A stretch of 64,000 nucleotides of DNA, from positions 117,411-181,410 of the forward strand of contig NZ_WAAU01000003.1 in NCBI RefSeq assembly GCF_008806755.1. The letters are read 5' to 3'. Positions within the stretch are counted from its first letter, which is position 1; each line of letters opens with the position of its first letter. The translations under genes and the position numbers were made by a program. Below are positions 51,095 to 59,647 of this stretch, piece by piece. Source of the stretch: Tenacibaculum aiptasiae (GTDB lineage Bacteria; Bacteroidota; Bacteroidia; Flavobacteriales; Flavobacteriaceae). A model generated the notes under the pieces. The model made no database searches. It saw only the letters and a program-made list of their open reading frames with translations, and was not told where the DNA came from.

Positions 51095-51898
51095 TTATTC
51101 TACTAAATAAAATCGATTGATTTGGTTTCTCAAGTTGTTTTTATAGGTAGCCCCAATAACAAAAGTAGTTTTGCCTATTACTATTTTATCACCTAAAATG
51201 TTTCCATTGTAAAAATTAGGTGATAGATTTACTATAGTTCCCTCATTAATTCTACAAAAATTAGAGGGTAATTGAGATTGTAATGAACGCAAGGAAGTTT
51301 TTAGAAAGTAATATTCTTTTTGATGAGTTTGAAACCATATATAATTTTCACGAACAGCCTCAGGTTCATCGTTTTCATTTAAAAAAGCTTTTTTAGAAAA
51401 GAAAGCTATATCTGAATATGCAACAGGAACTTTGGTAATTTGAGAATCGGTGTATTGTTTCAATTCTTCTAAATAATCTACTAACCCCATAACCCCTTTT
51501 TTAGGGGTTGTTTGTCTGATGTTTTTTTTAGCAAGTACGGTTTGAATAGTTCTTATAATTTCTCTAGAATCTAATCGAGGCTTTGTTTTTAGCATAAATG
51601 CATCATGATGCGTTGCTAATCCTTGATAAAAAGTTTGATTATCCTGTAAACTAGTTAAATAAATAAAAGGAATTGAATAATGGTCAGATAAGTATTTTCC
51701 TAAATCTATGCCTGTTTCTGTTCCTTGCAAATCAATATCTAATAAAACCAAGTCAGGCAATTGTTTAGTAAGTGCTTTTTTAGCATCTTCAACACTTGGT
51801 AAATAATCACTTACTGCATACCCTTCTTTTAATAATAATCTACGTAAACGCTCGTATAATATAGCTTCATCTTCTACAATAAAAATAGTTGCTTTCAT
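51095..51898 (-). CDS. LytTR-family response regulator
   Basis: This 267-residue regulator has an N-terminal receiver domain: TIFIVEDEAILYERL with the acidic pair, PDLVLLDIDLQGTETGI with the phosphorylated Asp at about residue 54, and IYLTSLQDNQT. After a linker the C-terminal region (about 165-267) reads as a LytTR DNA-binding domain: EYYFLKTSLRSLQSQLP, NFCRINEGTIVNLSPNFYNG, KIVIGKTTFVIGATYKNNLRNQINRF. The receiver Lys is at FMLKTKPRL. Its start is 3 bp from the stop of the kinase gene, so the two are one operon. Confidence 0.93.
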   Translation of the reverse strand: MKATIFIVEDEAILYERLRRLLLKEGYAVSDYLPSVEDAKKALTKQLPDLVLLDIDLQGTETGIDLGKYLSDHYSIPFIYLTSLQDNQTFYQGLATHHDAFMLKTKPRLDSREIIRTIQTVLAKKNIRQTTPKKGVMGLVDYLEELKQYTDSQITKVPVAYSDIAFFSKKAFLNENDEPEAVRENYIWFQTHQKEYYFLKTSLRSLQSQLPSNFCRINEGTIVNLSPNFYNGNILGDKIVIGKTTFVIGATYKNNLRNQINRFYLVE

Positions 51899-51901
51899 AA
51901 A

Positions 51902-53887
51902 TTATAAAGGGAATTTAATTTGCATACGAACACCTTGATGTTCCATAATTTGGAAGTTACCATTTAATTGACGACTTAACAGTTGAATGGTTCGTAAACC
52001 AAAAGAAGTTGTAGTATCTATATTAAAATCAGAACTAAATCCAATTCCATTGTCTTTTAATTCTAATATACCTTCATTTTTGTTTTGTGTAAGTTGAACC
52101 CAAACGGCTCCTTTGTGTTGATTTGGAAAGGCGTGTTTAATTGCATTTGTTAAAAATTCGTTGACAATTAAACCTAAACAAAAAGAGGTTTCAGCTTTTA
52201 ACTGTAAGTTTTCACTCACTTCATTTTCAATAGTTACTGTTTCATCTGGAAAAGTATCTTGCAACTTGTCAATCAATTGATTTACATAACGACGAGCTGG
52301 AATTTTTAATCCATTTTCTGTTTGATATAAGTGATTGTGAACTTCGTATATACCATTTATTTTTTGTTGAATTTCTGATAGTTTAGATTCAAAATGAGTT
52401 TCATCAAATTCTTCTTTAGCTACCTCTAAAAATGCATCAATAATTCCTAAGTTATTTTTAATGCGATGATGCATTTCTTTTTGTAAAGCAATGATTAGTT
52501 TTTGCTGACGGTTACTTTTAATCAACAACCAAAAAATTATTGTTAATACAATTAAAATAGTACTGATTATCCAGATTAATAATCGATTTTTTTTGCTCTG
52601 ATTTACTAATAAAATTTCTTGTTTTTCCTTTTGAAGTTCTAGCTCTAAATTCTCTTTTTCCTTTTGAGCAAGTCCTATTTTTTGTGAAGTATAAGCTGTT
52701 TTACGTTTTACAGTTTCATTAGCTACTGAGTCTTTTAAATGAATGCGAAGGCTTTGCAAATTATAAGCTTGTTCCCAGTTTTTATTAGCTACATATAACT
52801 TTTCTAAAGCTTTGTAATTGGCAATTTTTAAATCGGCCATTCCCTTTTCTTTTTTAAGAGTTTCAAACTGTTTTATAGCGCTATTCGTTTTGCCCTTAAT
52901 TTTATCCATGTGTGCATGGATACTAGCAATATTATAATCGTAAGTTTTCTTAACGGGGCTTTCAATGGCCAAAAAATCATTGTAAACTTTTAAGGCTTCC
53001 TTTTTCTTGTTATTTTTTAACAATACCCTAATATATCCAGGCTGTATAAGTTTCCATTCCCAATCTGAATAAAAACCTGAGTTTTTAAAGAGTTCTAAAC
53101 CTTTTTTATAAGCATCTAAAGCCTCCTTGTTTTTTTCTATATGACCTAAGTTTATGGATCTATTTATAGTGCTAACAAATTGATAATAAACATTATCCAA
53201 ATCACCATAACGATCAAAAGCTTCTTGATATCTTTTATCAGCTAACTCATAATTACCAACAGAAGTATCAATCATTGCTTGGAACATAGCAGCACTTGCA
53301 GCATAAAAGGGACTTTGCTCTATTTTATTAGCTTTTAATAATTGATCGATATGATTTTCTGCTTTAAAAAAATTACTCTGACCAAGGTAAAGACCTACCA
53401 AGTTAATATGCACTCTACACTCTCCAGAAATATCATTTAATTTTCTATAATTAGTTAAGGCTTGATTGTATAACTCTAAGGCTTTTTTAGTTTGGTTATT
53501 TTCTTTGTAATGATTAGCCAAATTCATTTTTAAACCAGCTAAATTGCTGAAATCATTATTTTTTTCGGCAACTTTAATACCTCTCTTTAATTGACTTTTA
53601 GCACTATCTACTTTATTTAATGAACTCCATAAATTTCCTTTTAACAAGTATTGCCAAGCAATAAGTGATTGGTTTTTCGTGTTTTTTTGAATAGAATCTA
53701 GAAAAAGTAATCCCTCTTCTATTTTTCGATGTGAATCGTAATAATTAGTAATCGTAGTTTGAATATCTTTTTTTGCTTTATAGGTGTAAGCAGTATCTAA
53801 AATATGACGTAAACTATCTGGAATTTGTGAAAAACAATTAGAAACGGTGAATATAATACCAATTAAAATGAAGGGATACGTTTTCAT
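51902..53887 (-). CDS. TPR-containing sensor histidine kinase (HisKA_2 type)
   Basis: This 661-residue protein has a signal/anchor at the N-terminus, about 370 residues of TPR-like helical pairs outside (for example KKALELYNQALTNYRKLND and KEALDAYKKGLELFKNSGF), a coiled segment, one transmembrane helix at about 440-460 (LLIWIISTILIVLTIIFWLL), and a cytoplasmic kinase. The H box is LQKEMHHRIKNNLGIIDAFL with the phospho-acceptor His near 475, followed by the N box FLTNAIKHAF, G1 LELKDNGIGFS and G2 SFGLRTIQLLSRQLNG. It senses an unknown external signal through the repeats and signals to the LytTR regulator. Confidence 0.95.
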   Translation of the reverse strand: MKTYPFILIGIIFTVSNCFSQIPDSLRHILDTAYTYKAKKDIQTTITNYYDSHRKIEEGLLFLDSIQKNTKNQSLIAWQYLLKGNLWSSLNKVDSAKSQLKRGIKVAEKNNDFSNLAGLKMNLANHYKENNQTKKALELYNQALTNYRKLNDISGECRVHINLVGLYLGQSNFFKAENHIDQLLKANKIEQSPFYAASAAMFQAMIDTSVGNYELADKRYQEAFDRYGDLDNVYYQFVSTINRSINLGHIEKNKEALDAYKKGLELFKNSGFYSDWEWKLIQPGYIRVLLKNNKKKEALKVYNDFLAIESPVKKTYDYNIASIHAHMDKIKGKTNSAIKQFETLKKEKGMADLKIANYKALEKLYVANKNWEQAYNLQSLRIHLKDSVANETVKRKTAYTSQKIGLAQKEKENLELELQKEKQEILLVNQSKKNRLLIWIISTILIVLTIIFWLLIKSNRQQKLIIALQKEMHHRIKNNLGIIDAFLEVAKEEFDETHFESKLSEIQQKINGIYEVHNHLYQTENGLKIPARRYVNQLIDKLQDTFPDETVTIENEVSENLQLKAETSFCLGLIVNEFLTNAIKHAFPNQHKGAVWVQLTQNKNEGILELKDNGIGFSSDFNIDTTTSFGLRTIQLLSRQLNGNFQIMEHQGVRMQIKFPL

Positions 53888-54042
53888 ACCTACAAAAATA
53901 GCGTATGAAATTAGCCTTCGTTATGCAGATATTACCCTATACCTTGAGTCATTTACCTTAAATTGTATTTTTTAGGGGTTATAAACTCCAAAAGATCAGT
54001 TTAAACACAATTTTTCCAATAATTAATTATCAGGAATCCTTT

Positions 54043-54050
54043 TATATTTG
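54043..54050 (+). promoter_or_regulatory. -7 promoter element of the EamA transporter
   Basis: TATATTTG matches the Bacteroidota consensus and lies 18 bp before the ATG at 54069. It also rules out an upstream TTG start, which would lie within the element. Confidence 0.55.
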
Positions 54051-54068
54051 CGGGCATATTTTAATAGC

Positions 54069-54926
54069 ATGCAAAACAATCATATTCAAAACTTAACAGG
54101 CTTATTGTTAGCAACATTTTTTATCAGTACTTCAGGTGTTTTAGGTAAATATATTGCCATGCCTTCTGAAGTAATTGTTTGGTTTCGATCAGCTTTTGCT
54201 ATGGTGTTTTTATACGTGTTTTGCCGTTATAAGAAAATAACAGTTACTATTAAATCAAGGAAGCACTTAATACCGTTTATTATTAGCGGGATTTTTATGG
54301 CAATTCATTGGATTACTTATTTCTATGCTTTAAAAAAATCGAGTGTTGCTATTGGGATGTTATCATTGTACACGTTTCCAGTTATGATTGCTTTTTTAGA
54401 GCCTTTATTTTTAAAAGTTAAGTTCAATCCTATATATATTGTTTTAGGGATTATGGTGTTGTTAGGAATTTATATTCTTGCACCCGATTTTAATTTAGAA
54501 AGTTCTAATGTACAAGGAGTTTTGTTTGGACTTTTATCTGCGCTATGTTATTCTATTAGAATCTTAATATTAAAGCAATATGTTACTCAATATGATGGAG
54601 TATTACTCATGTTTTTTCAAACCTTAATAATTACTGTTTGTTTGGTACCTGTTCTGTTTTTTATGGACGTATCAGGATTCGAAAGTCAATTTCCATTTTT
54701 ATTATTATTAGCTTTATTAACTACAGCTATTGGACATAGTTTAATGGTACATTCGTTGCAGTTTTTCTCAGTGTCTACAGCTAGTATCATTAGTAGCGTG
54801 CAACCTATTTTTGGAATTATTTTAGCTTTTTTATTTTTAAATGAAATTCCCACATGGAACACTTATTTGGGAGGAAGTTTAATTTTAGCTACTGTAATTA
54901 TAGAAAGTATTAGAAGTAAAAAATAA
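54069..54926 (+). CDS. EamA/DMT family membrane transporter
   Basis: This 285-residue protein has ten hydrophobic helices in two EamA repeats: LLLATFFISTSGVLGKYIAMPSEVIVWFR opens the first and GVLFGLLSALCYSIRILILKQYV opens the second, with the typical LYTFPVMIAFLEPLFLK and SSVQPIFGIILAFLFLNE turns. The substrate is unknown; relatives export amino acids, nucleotides or amines. I set the start at the ATG at 54069 because the upstream TTG lies in the promoter. Confidence 0.92.
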   Translation: MQNNHIQNLTGLLLATFFISTSGVLGKYIAMPSEVIVWFRSAFAMVFLYVFCRYKKITVTIKSRKHLIPFIISGIFMAIHWITYFYALKKSSVAIGMLSLYTFPVMIAFLEPLFLKVKFNPIYIVLGIMVLLGIYILAPDFNLESSNVQGVLFGLLSALCYSIRILILKQYVTQYDGVLLMFFQTLIITVCLVPVLFFMDVSGFESQFPFLLLLALLTTAIGHSLMVHSLQFFSVSTASIISSVQPIFGIILAFLFLNEIPTWNTYLGGSLILATVIIESIRSKK

Positions 54927-54930
54927 TCGA

Positions 54931-55989
54931 TTAGATTACTCTCATATTTTCATAATTACGCTTTACAAACTCTAGTGCAGTATCTAGTATTTCTCCCATA
55001 TTATTGCTCTTTTTAAAATGAACATCTTTAGTAAAATCAAAAATTTGCTGTTTTAACAAGCTAATGTTTTTTTCGGTTGAAATTACATCGTTTTTCATAC
55101 AATAAACGAGTTGGTCTACCCTACTTTCAGAACTTAAAATACGTTTAGCAACAATAGAGCGTTCTTCAATTTTGTATTGATTAATAGAAGTTTCTTGAAG
55201 CTTTTGCCCTACTAAGGTTACCATTGAAAAGTTTTCTTTAAAAAATTGAGGATAATACACTTTGAATTTTCCTTCAAAACATTGTTGATCAAAATCTATT
55301 GCACGAATTTTATACACTACATGATCAAAGTCATGAGTAGGTACAATTACGTAGTTATATGAACGCATATCGCCCAATAAACGAATCATACAACGTTCGT
55401 TAAATTTCACAAACTCTTTAGCTATCTGAGCTTTTTCAGATTCGGTACATTTTGGTAAAAAATCTTTAATAAAAACATCACCTGGAATTCCAGCAATATG
55501 TTCTTCAATTAGTGTGTCTTTATACACTAAAAAATTGAGATTGTAAGGTGATAAAATATGTTCTAATTCAAGCCCATAAATACGAGAGGCATCGGTTTTT
55601 TTTACATAAAAATAGGTATAGTTATCGTTTAAAATATTACGAACTTTTACACGGAATGGTTTAGAGTTACCAAAAGTACAGTAGTCTATGGCATCAATAT
55701 TTAAAAAAGGAATGGTTTCTTCATTACCATTTGAATGTAAAATAGTGTATACTTTTTTAAGACTTAAATCAATTTCTTCACGATCAAATTCAGAATAATA
55801 GGTGCGCACCCAGAGTGTATCAACATCATTGTTATCATATACAACTATCGATCCTTGAAATCGCAATAAATCATCATAAAAAATAGGGATTTTAATGTTT
55901 CTACTATGCTCGGTTAAATAAGTATGCAGCTCTTCAGTTACTGGAAAAGCAGGCTTTTTTTGAGACATTAATTTTTCTTCTGATGACAT
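54931..55989 (-). CDS. Kinase-like protein of unknown function
   Basis: This 352-residue protein has no signal or membrane segment. Residues 1-125 are strand-rich with LWVRTYYSEFDREEI and FRVKVRNILNDN. The remainder follows the order of a protein-kinase-like fold: YVKK (Lys130/131, candidate beta3 lysine), a Glu in GLELEHIL (144), a hinge-like LVYKDTLIEEHIAGIPGD, a catalytic-loop-like LLGDMRSYNYVIV with Asp207 and Asn212, and RAIDFDQQ with Asp232 at the DFG position. The first His of the usual H-G-D is Leu here. I do not recognise a named family; a phosphotransferase acting on a small molecule or protein is the inference. It is convergent with the EamA gene, separated by 4 bp. Confidence 0.75.
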   Translation of the reverse strand: MSSEEKLMSQKKPAFPVTEELHTYLTEHSRNIKIPIFYDDLLRFQGSIVVYDNNDVDTLWVRTYYSEFDREEIDLSLKKVYTILHSNGNEETIPFLNIDAIDYCTFGNSKPFRVKVRNILNDNYTYFYVKKTDASRIYGLELEHILSPYNLNFLVYKDTLIEEHIAGIPGDVFIKDFLPKCTESEKAQIAKEFVKFNERCMIRLLGDMRSYNYVIVPTHDFDHVVYKIRAIDFDQQCFEGKFKVYYPQFFKENFSMVTLVGQKLQETSINQYKIEERSIVAKRILSSESRVDQLVYCMKNDVISTEKNISLLKQQIFDFTKDVHFKKSNNMGEILDTALEFVKRNYENMRVI

Positions 55990-56071
55990 TCGGATGGTTA
56001 ATTTTTGATGTTAGCTAATTTAAATTATTTCTTTGGAATAGTCTTTGCTACTTTTTACAAAACGATTAACT

Positions 56072-56971
56072 ATGAAAAATTATAAACTACGTATTCCAAA
56101 ACCTTGTCATGAAGATTGGGAAGAAATGACAGCTAATGAAAAAGGAAAATTTTGTACTTCTTGTTCTAAGACTGTAATAGATTTTACTAAGAACTCAACA
56201 TATGAAATTAAAAAATATTTGATTGAAAATATAAACCAAAGAGTTTGCGGACACTTTCATAGAAAACAGTTAGATAGCATAGTTATTCAGCTATCAGAAA
56301 ATACTTTTAACCAGCAGTTGACATTTCAAAAACTATTTTTATTGACTTTATTATTAGTAATGGGAACAACTTTATTTAGCTGTAAAACAAAGACTGGTAA
56401 GATTCAAAAAATAGAGAAAGTTGAAATAATAGATAGTTTACTGGTTGATATAAAAGATGATACTATAAAATATTTGAACCCAAAAGATTCAATAGTAAAA
56501 AGGAGCTCTTTATGTGCAATGAAAGAAAATAATGAAGATGATGTAATGATTGATGGATTAATTGAAATTACTGGAAAAATAAGAATAGAAGAAGCTGTAT
56601 TTGAAGAAAATAAGGTATATCCTATTCATTTAGTTGATGAATATATTAGGTTTAAAGAAGATAAACCACTTTCAGAAAATAAAGCAAAAAAGGCATTTGA
56701 AAAAAAAATTAGAACATTCGTGAAGAATAACTTTAAAATGGATATAACCAATAATCTTGGTTTACATTCTGGAAAATATAAAATTTTTACACAACTTATA
56801 ATTGATAAAAAAGGAATTGTATCCAATATAAAAGTAAGAGCGCCTCATCAAAAATTGATAGAACATATCAAAGAAGTTTTAAAAGAACTACCACAGTTTA
56901 TACCAGGGAAAATAGAAGAAAAAAATGTGAGTGTTAAATATACTTTTCCAATAACTTTTAAAATAAACTAA
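56072..56971 (+). CDS. TonB-C-terminal-domain protein with a Cys-rich N-terminus
   Basis: This 299-residue protein has the short Bacteroidota N-terminal motif KLRIPKPCHEDWEEMT, GKFCTSCSKTVIDFTKN, whose four Cys may bind Zn on the cytoplasmic side, then a membrane helix at about 90-107 (LTFQKLFLLTLLLVMGTTLFS), a variable linker and a C-terminal TonB-like domain (about 220-299: YKIFTQLIIDKKGIVSNIKVRAP, then LKELPQFIPGKIEEKNVSV). It probably links inner-membrane energy to an outer-membrane transporter, or senses. The start at 56072 (MKNYKLRIP) is chosen because the motif must begin there. Confidence 0.85.
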   Translation: MKNYKLRIPKPCHEDWEEMTANEKGKFCTSCSKTVIDFTKNSTYEIKKYLIENINQRVCGHFHRKQLDSIVIQLSENTFNQQLTFQKLFLLTLLLVMGTTLFSCKTKTGKIQKIEKVEIIDSLLVDIKDDTIKYLNPKDSIVKRSSLCAMKENNEDDVMIDGLIEITGKIRIEEAVFEENKVYPIHLVDEYIRFKEDKPLSENKAKKAFEKKIRTFVKNNFKMDITNNLGLHSGKYKIFTQLIIDKKGIVSNIKVRAPHQKLIEHIKEVLKELPQFIPGKIEEKNVSVKYTFPITFKIN

Positions 56972-58071
56972 ACTTCAAACATTTTACCTGGTAAAGGTTT
57001 TACAATATCTTTTAATTCCATTTGTAATAATATAGAAGATAGCTGATATATGGGAATTTCGCATTTTATAGCAATAGTATCCATGAGTTGCTTACCATGT
57101 TGCTGTAAGTAATCATAAATCTTTTTTTCAGTATCATTTAAACTTACAAATAATTGTTTTTGTATGGCCTGTACCTTTTTAGTTTGTTGAACATCCCAAT
57201 TCAGCATTTTTACAATATCCTCAGCTGAGGTTAATAAATGTGCTTGATTGTTTTTTATTAAGTTATTACAACCTATGCTATAGGTGTCTGTGTATTTTCC
57301 AGGTAAAGCAAAAACATCTCTGTTATAAGAATTAGCAATATCAGCAGTAACTAATGAGCCTCCTTTTTCTGCAGATTCTACAATAATTGTGGCTTTAGAA
57401 AGTCCAGCAACAATACGATTACGCTTTAAAAAGTTTTCTCGTTGAGGTTTTTCCTGATGCCAAAATTCGGTAATAAAACCACCATTTTTATGTAATTGAG
57501 AAATATATCTTTTATGAGTTTTTGGATAAATATCTTCCAAACCATGTGCTAAAACAGCTATGGTTTGTAAGTTGTTTTTTATGGCTGCTTTGTGAGCATA
57601 TATATCAACACCATAGGCAAAACCACTAACTATTATAGGGTTATAAGTTTTTAAATCTTCAATCAATTGATTACAAAAATCACGTCCATACGAAGTACAC
57701 TTTCTAGTCCCAACAATTGAAATAATTTTTTGATTGTTCAAATTCATGTCTCCATCTTTAAAAATAAGAATGGGGGGATCTACAGAATTTTTTAAATTAA
57801 TAGGGTAATCTTCTTCTAAAAAATATGAATATTGAATGTTTTTTTGCTGTATATATTTTAACTCCTCCTCTGCTCTTTTTAGGTTTTTTGTATCCAATAA
57901 ATGTGTTGTAATATTTGGACCAATTCCATTAATTTTATGAAGAGAGTTTTTATGTTCTTTAAATACATTTTCTACACCTCCAGTAGTACTAATTAGCTTT
58001 TTTGCTAAAACACTACCAATGTTTTTTGTAGTCTGTAGCCTAAGAATGGCTAGTAATTTTTCTTCTTTCAT
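56968..58071 (-). CDS. dprA: DNA-processing protein DprA
   Basis: This 367-residue protein loads RecA on incoming single-stranded DNA in transformation. It has an N-terminal SAM-like part (about 1-75), the Rossmann domain with IVGTRKCTSYGRDFCNQLI and SGFAYGVDIYAHKAAI, LAHGLEDIYPKTH, RIVAGLSKATIIVESAEKGGSLVTADIANSYNRDVFALPG and a C-terminal winged helix (about 300-367). The length is normal. It overlaps the 3' end of the convergent TonB-type gene by 4 bp and is divergent from the CCDC81/SPOR gene. Confidence 0.96.
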   Translation of the reverse strand: MKEEKLLAILRLQTTKNIGSVLAKKLISTTGGVENVFKEHKNSLHKINGIGPNITTHLLDTKNLKRAEEELKYIQQKNIQYSYFLEEDYPINLKNSVDPPILIFKDGDMNLNNQKIISIVGTRKCTSYGRDFCNQLIEDLKTYNPIIVSGFAYGVDIYAHKAAIKNNLQTIAVLAHGLEDIYPKTHKRYISQLHKNGGFITEFWHQEKPQRENFLKRNRIVAGLSKATIIVESAEKGGSLVTADIANSYNRDVFALPGKYTDTYSIGCNNLIKNNQAHLLTSAEDIVKMLNWDVQQTKKVQAIQKQLFVSLNDTEKKIYDYLQQHGKQLMDTIAIKCEIPIYQLSSILLQMELKDIVKPLPGKMFEV

Positions 58072-58130
58072 ATAGCAATATTTTGATTATCAATATACAA
58101 AAAAACTGTTGATAAATTTTAGAAGTAACC

Positions 58131-58161
58131 TTGACAAGAAACGCTAAAAAAACTATCTTTG
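58131..58161 (+). promoter_or_regulatory. Consensus promoter; predicted leaderless start of the CCDC81/SPOR gene
   Basis: TTG at 58131-58133 and TATCTTTG at 58154-58161 have a 20-bp spacer. The ATG at 58167 is 5 nt after the -7 element, at or near the transcription start, so the message is probably leaderless. It also shows that an upstream in-frame start at 58131 cannot be used. Confidence 0.7.
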
Positions 58162-58166
58162 TTTTT

Positions 58167-59066
58167 ATGACATTAGCCAACTATATAAACGATTTATTAT
58201 ACAGATACGATTGCGTAATTGTTCCTAACTTTGGTGGATTTGTAACCAACAAAATAGGTGCTAAAGTGAATAACTTTACTCATACCTTTTCACCACCTAA
58301 GAAACAAATTACTTTTAATTCGTATTTGCAACACAATGATGGTTTATTGGCTAATTACATAGCTTCTAACAAAAACATTTCTTTCGAGAAAGCAAATGCA
58401 TTTATTGCTAGTGAAGTAGCAAAGTGGAAAAAGGAGTTAGAATCTAAAACTATTACTGTTGCTTCAGTAGGTGCTTTATCTTTAAACGAAGCAAAGCAAG
58501 TAGTTTTTGAACCTAATACTTCTAGTAACTTTTTAGCAGAATCTTTTGGTTTAGCTGAGGTAGAAAGTCCTGCAATAAAAAGATTTAAAGAAGAAGTTAA
58601 AACATTACCAGCTACTGCTGAGGAAAAAGAAAGAAGAATGCCTATTTTATTAAAGCGTGCTGCTGTAGCTGCCGCTGTTGTAGGTATTGCTTATGTTGGT
58701 TGGAATGGAGTTCAAAACCAACAGCAAAAAGAAGTTTTAGCAAATCAAGAGAAATCTTTACAAAAGAAAATACAATCTGCAACTTTTGTAATTGATAATC
58801 CGTTACCAACAATCAATTTAAATGTAGCAAAGGCTGAAGATAATAACTTTCATATTATTGCTGGTGCTTTTCAAGAAGTTGAAAATGCTGAAAACAAGCT
58901 ACAAGAGTTAAAAGACTTAGGTTATGATGCAAGCATCATTGGAGAAAATGCTTATGGTTTAACTCAAGTTGCTTTTGCTAGTTATAGTAACAAATCAGAT
59001 GCAAGAAAAGCATTAGAATTGATTAAAGAAAAGGTAAGCGAAGACGCTTGGTTATTGGCTAAATAA
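58167..59066 (+). CDS. CCDC81-type HU-domain protein with a membrane helix and SPOR domain
   Basis: This 299-residue protein begins with two CCDC81-like prokaryotic HU domains: NDLLYRYDCVIVPNFGGFVTN (about 6-26) with FSPPKKQITFNSYLQHNDGLLANYIA, and a second part EKANAFIASEVAKWKKELES with KTITVASVGAL. A transmembrane helix lies near residues 170-187 (RAAVAAAVVGIAYVGW), and the C-terminus (about 225-299: NFHIIAGAFQEVENAENKL, then DASIIGENAYGLTQVAF) is a SPOR domain that binds denuded peptidoglycan. With a DNA-binding N-terminus inside and SPOR outside it may link the nucleoid to the division site. It is divergent from dprA. Confidence 0.9.
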   Translation: MTLANYINDLLYRYDCVIVPNFGGFVTNKIGAKVNNFTHTFSPPKKQITFNSYLQHNDGLLANYIASNKNISFEKANAFIASEVAKWKKELESKTITVASVGALSLNEAKQVVFEPNTSSNFLAESFGLAEVESPAIKRFKEEVKTLPATAEEKERRMPILLKRAAVAAAVVGIAYVGWNGVQNQQQKEVLANQEKSLQKKIQSATFVIDNPLPTINLNVAKAEDNNFHIIAGAFQEVENAENKLQELKDLGYDASIIGENAYGLTQVAFASYSNKSDARKALELIKEKVSEDAWLLAK

Positions 59067-59103
59067 TCACATTTAAAATTACCCGTTTTTTTGGCTTTAT
59101 GTA

Positions 59104-59111
59104 TATCTTTG
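59104..59111 (+). promoter_or_regulatory. -7 promoter element of the thioesterase gene
   Basis: TATCTTTG matches the consensus and is 16 bp before the ATG at 59128. No TTG lies at the expected spacing. Confidence 0.55.
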
Positions 59112-59127
59112 CATCAAAATTTAATTG

Positions 59128-59640
59128 ATGAGAGTTAAAACGCCAAAAGAGTCATTAACTGTACTTACCGATCTTGTTTTACCAGGTGAAACAAATTATT
59201 TAGATAACCTTTTTGGAGGTGAATTATTAGCACGTATGGACAGAGCTTGTAGTATCGCAGCTCGTCGCCATTCGAGAAGAATTGTGGTTACTGCATCCGT
59301 AAATCATGTCGCGTTTACTAAATCAGTTCCTGTAGGAAGTGTTGTAACAGTAGAAGCGAAGGTTTCAAGAGCTTTTAAATCATCAATGGAGGTTTATGTA
59401 GATGTTTGGATAGAAGATCGTCAATCGGGTGAAAAAACAAAGGTAAATGAAGGAATTTACACATTTGTTGCTGTTGACGAAACTGGAAAACCAGTACCTA
59501 TTGCACAAATTAAACCAGAAACTGAATTGGAAAAGCAACGTTACGACGGAGCTTTACGTAGAAAGCAGCTTAGCTTAGTTTTAGCGAATAAATTAGCGCC
59601 TAAAGATGCAACTGAGTTAAAAGCATTGTTTTCTGAATAA
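59128..59640 (+). CDS. Acyl-CoA thioesterase, hotdog fold (YciA/BACH-like)
   Basis: This 170-residue protein has a single hotdog domain: TNYLDNLFGGELLARMDRACSIAA, where the Asn and Asp are the active-site residues, RRIVVTASVNHVAFTKSVPVGSVVTVEAKV, SSMEVYVDVWIEDRQSG, and NEGIYTFVAVDETGKPVPI. It hydrolyses acyl-CoA to free fatty acid and CoA in the cytosol. The C-terminal tail RKQLSLVLANKLAPKDATEL is a helix. The start is the ATG at 59128; a TTG 3 bp upstream is also in frame. Confidence 0.93.
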   Translation: MRVKTPKESLTVLTDLVLPGETNYLDNLFGGELLARMDRACSIAARRHSRRIVVTASVNHVAFTKSVPVGSVVTVEAKVSRAFKSSMEVYVDVWIEDRQSGEKTKVNEGIYTFVAVDETGKPVPIAQIKPETELEKQRYDGALRRKQLSLVLANKLAPKDATELKALFSE

Positions 59641-59647
59641 AACGAGC

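Noticed and set aside
54851-54864. CCCACATGGAACAC resembling a parS-like core
   Set aside because: It lies inside the EamA transporter coding sequence and only half matches.
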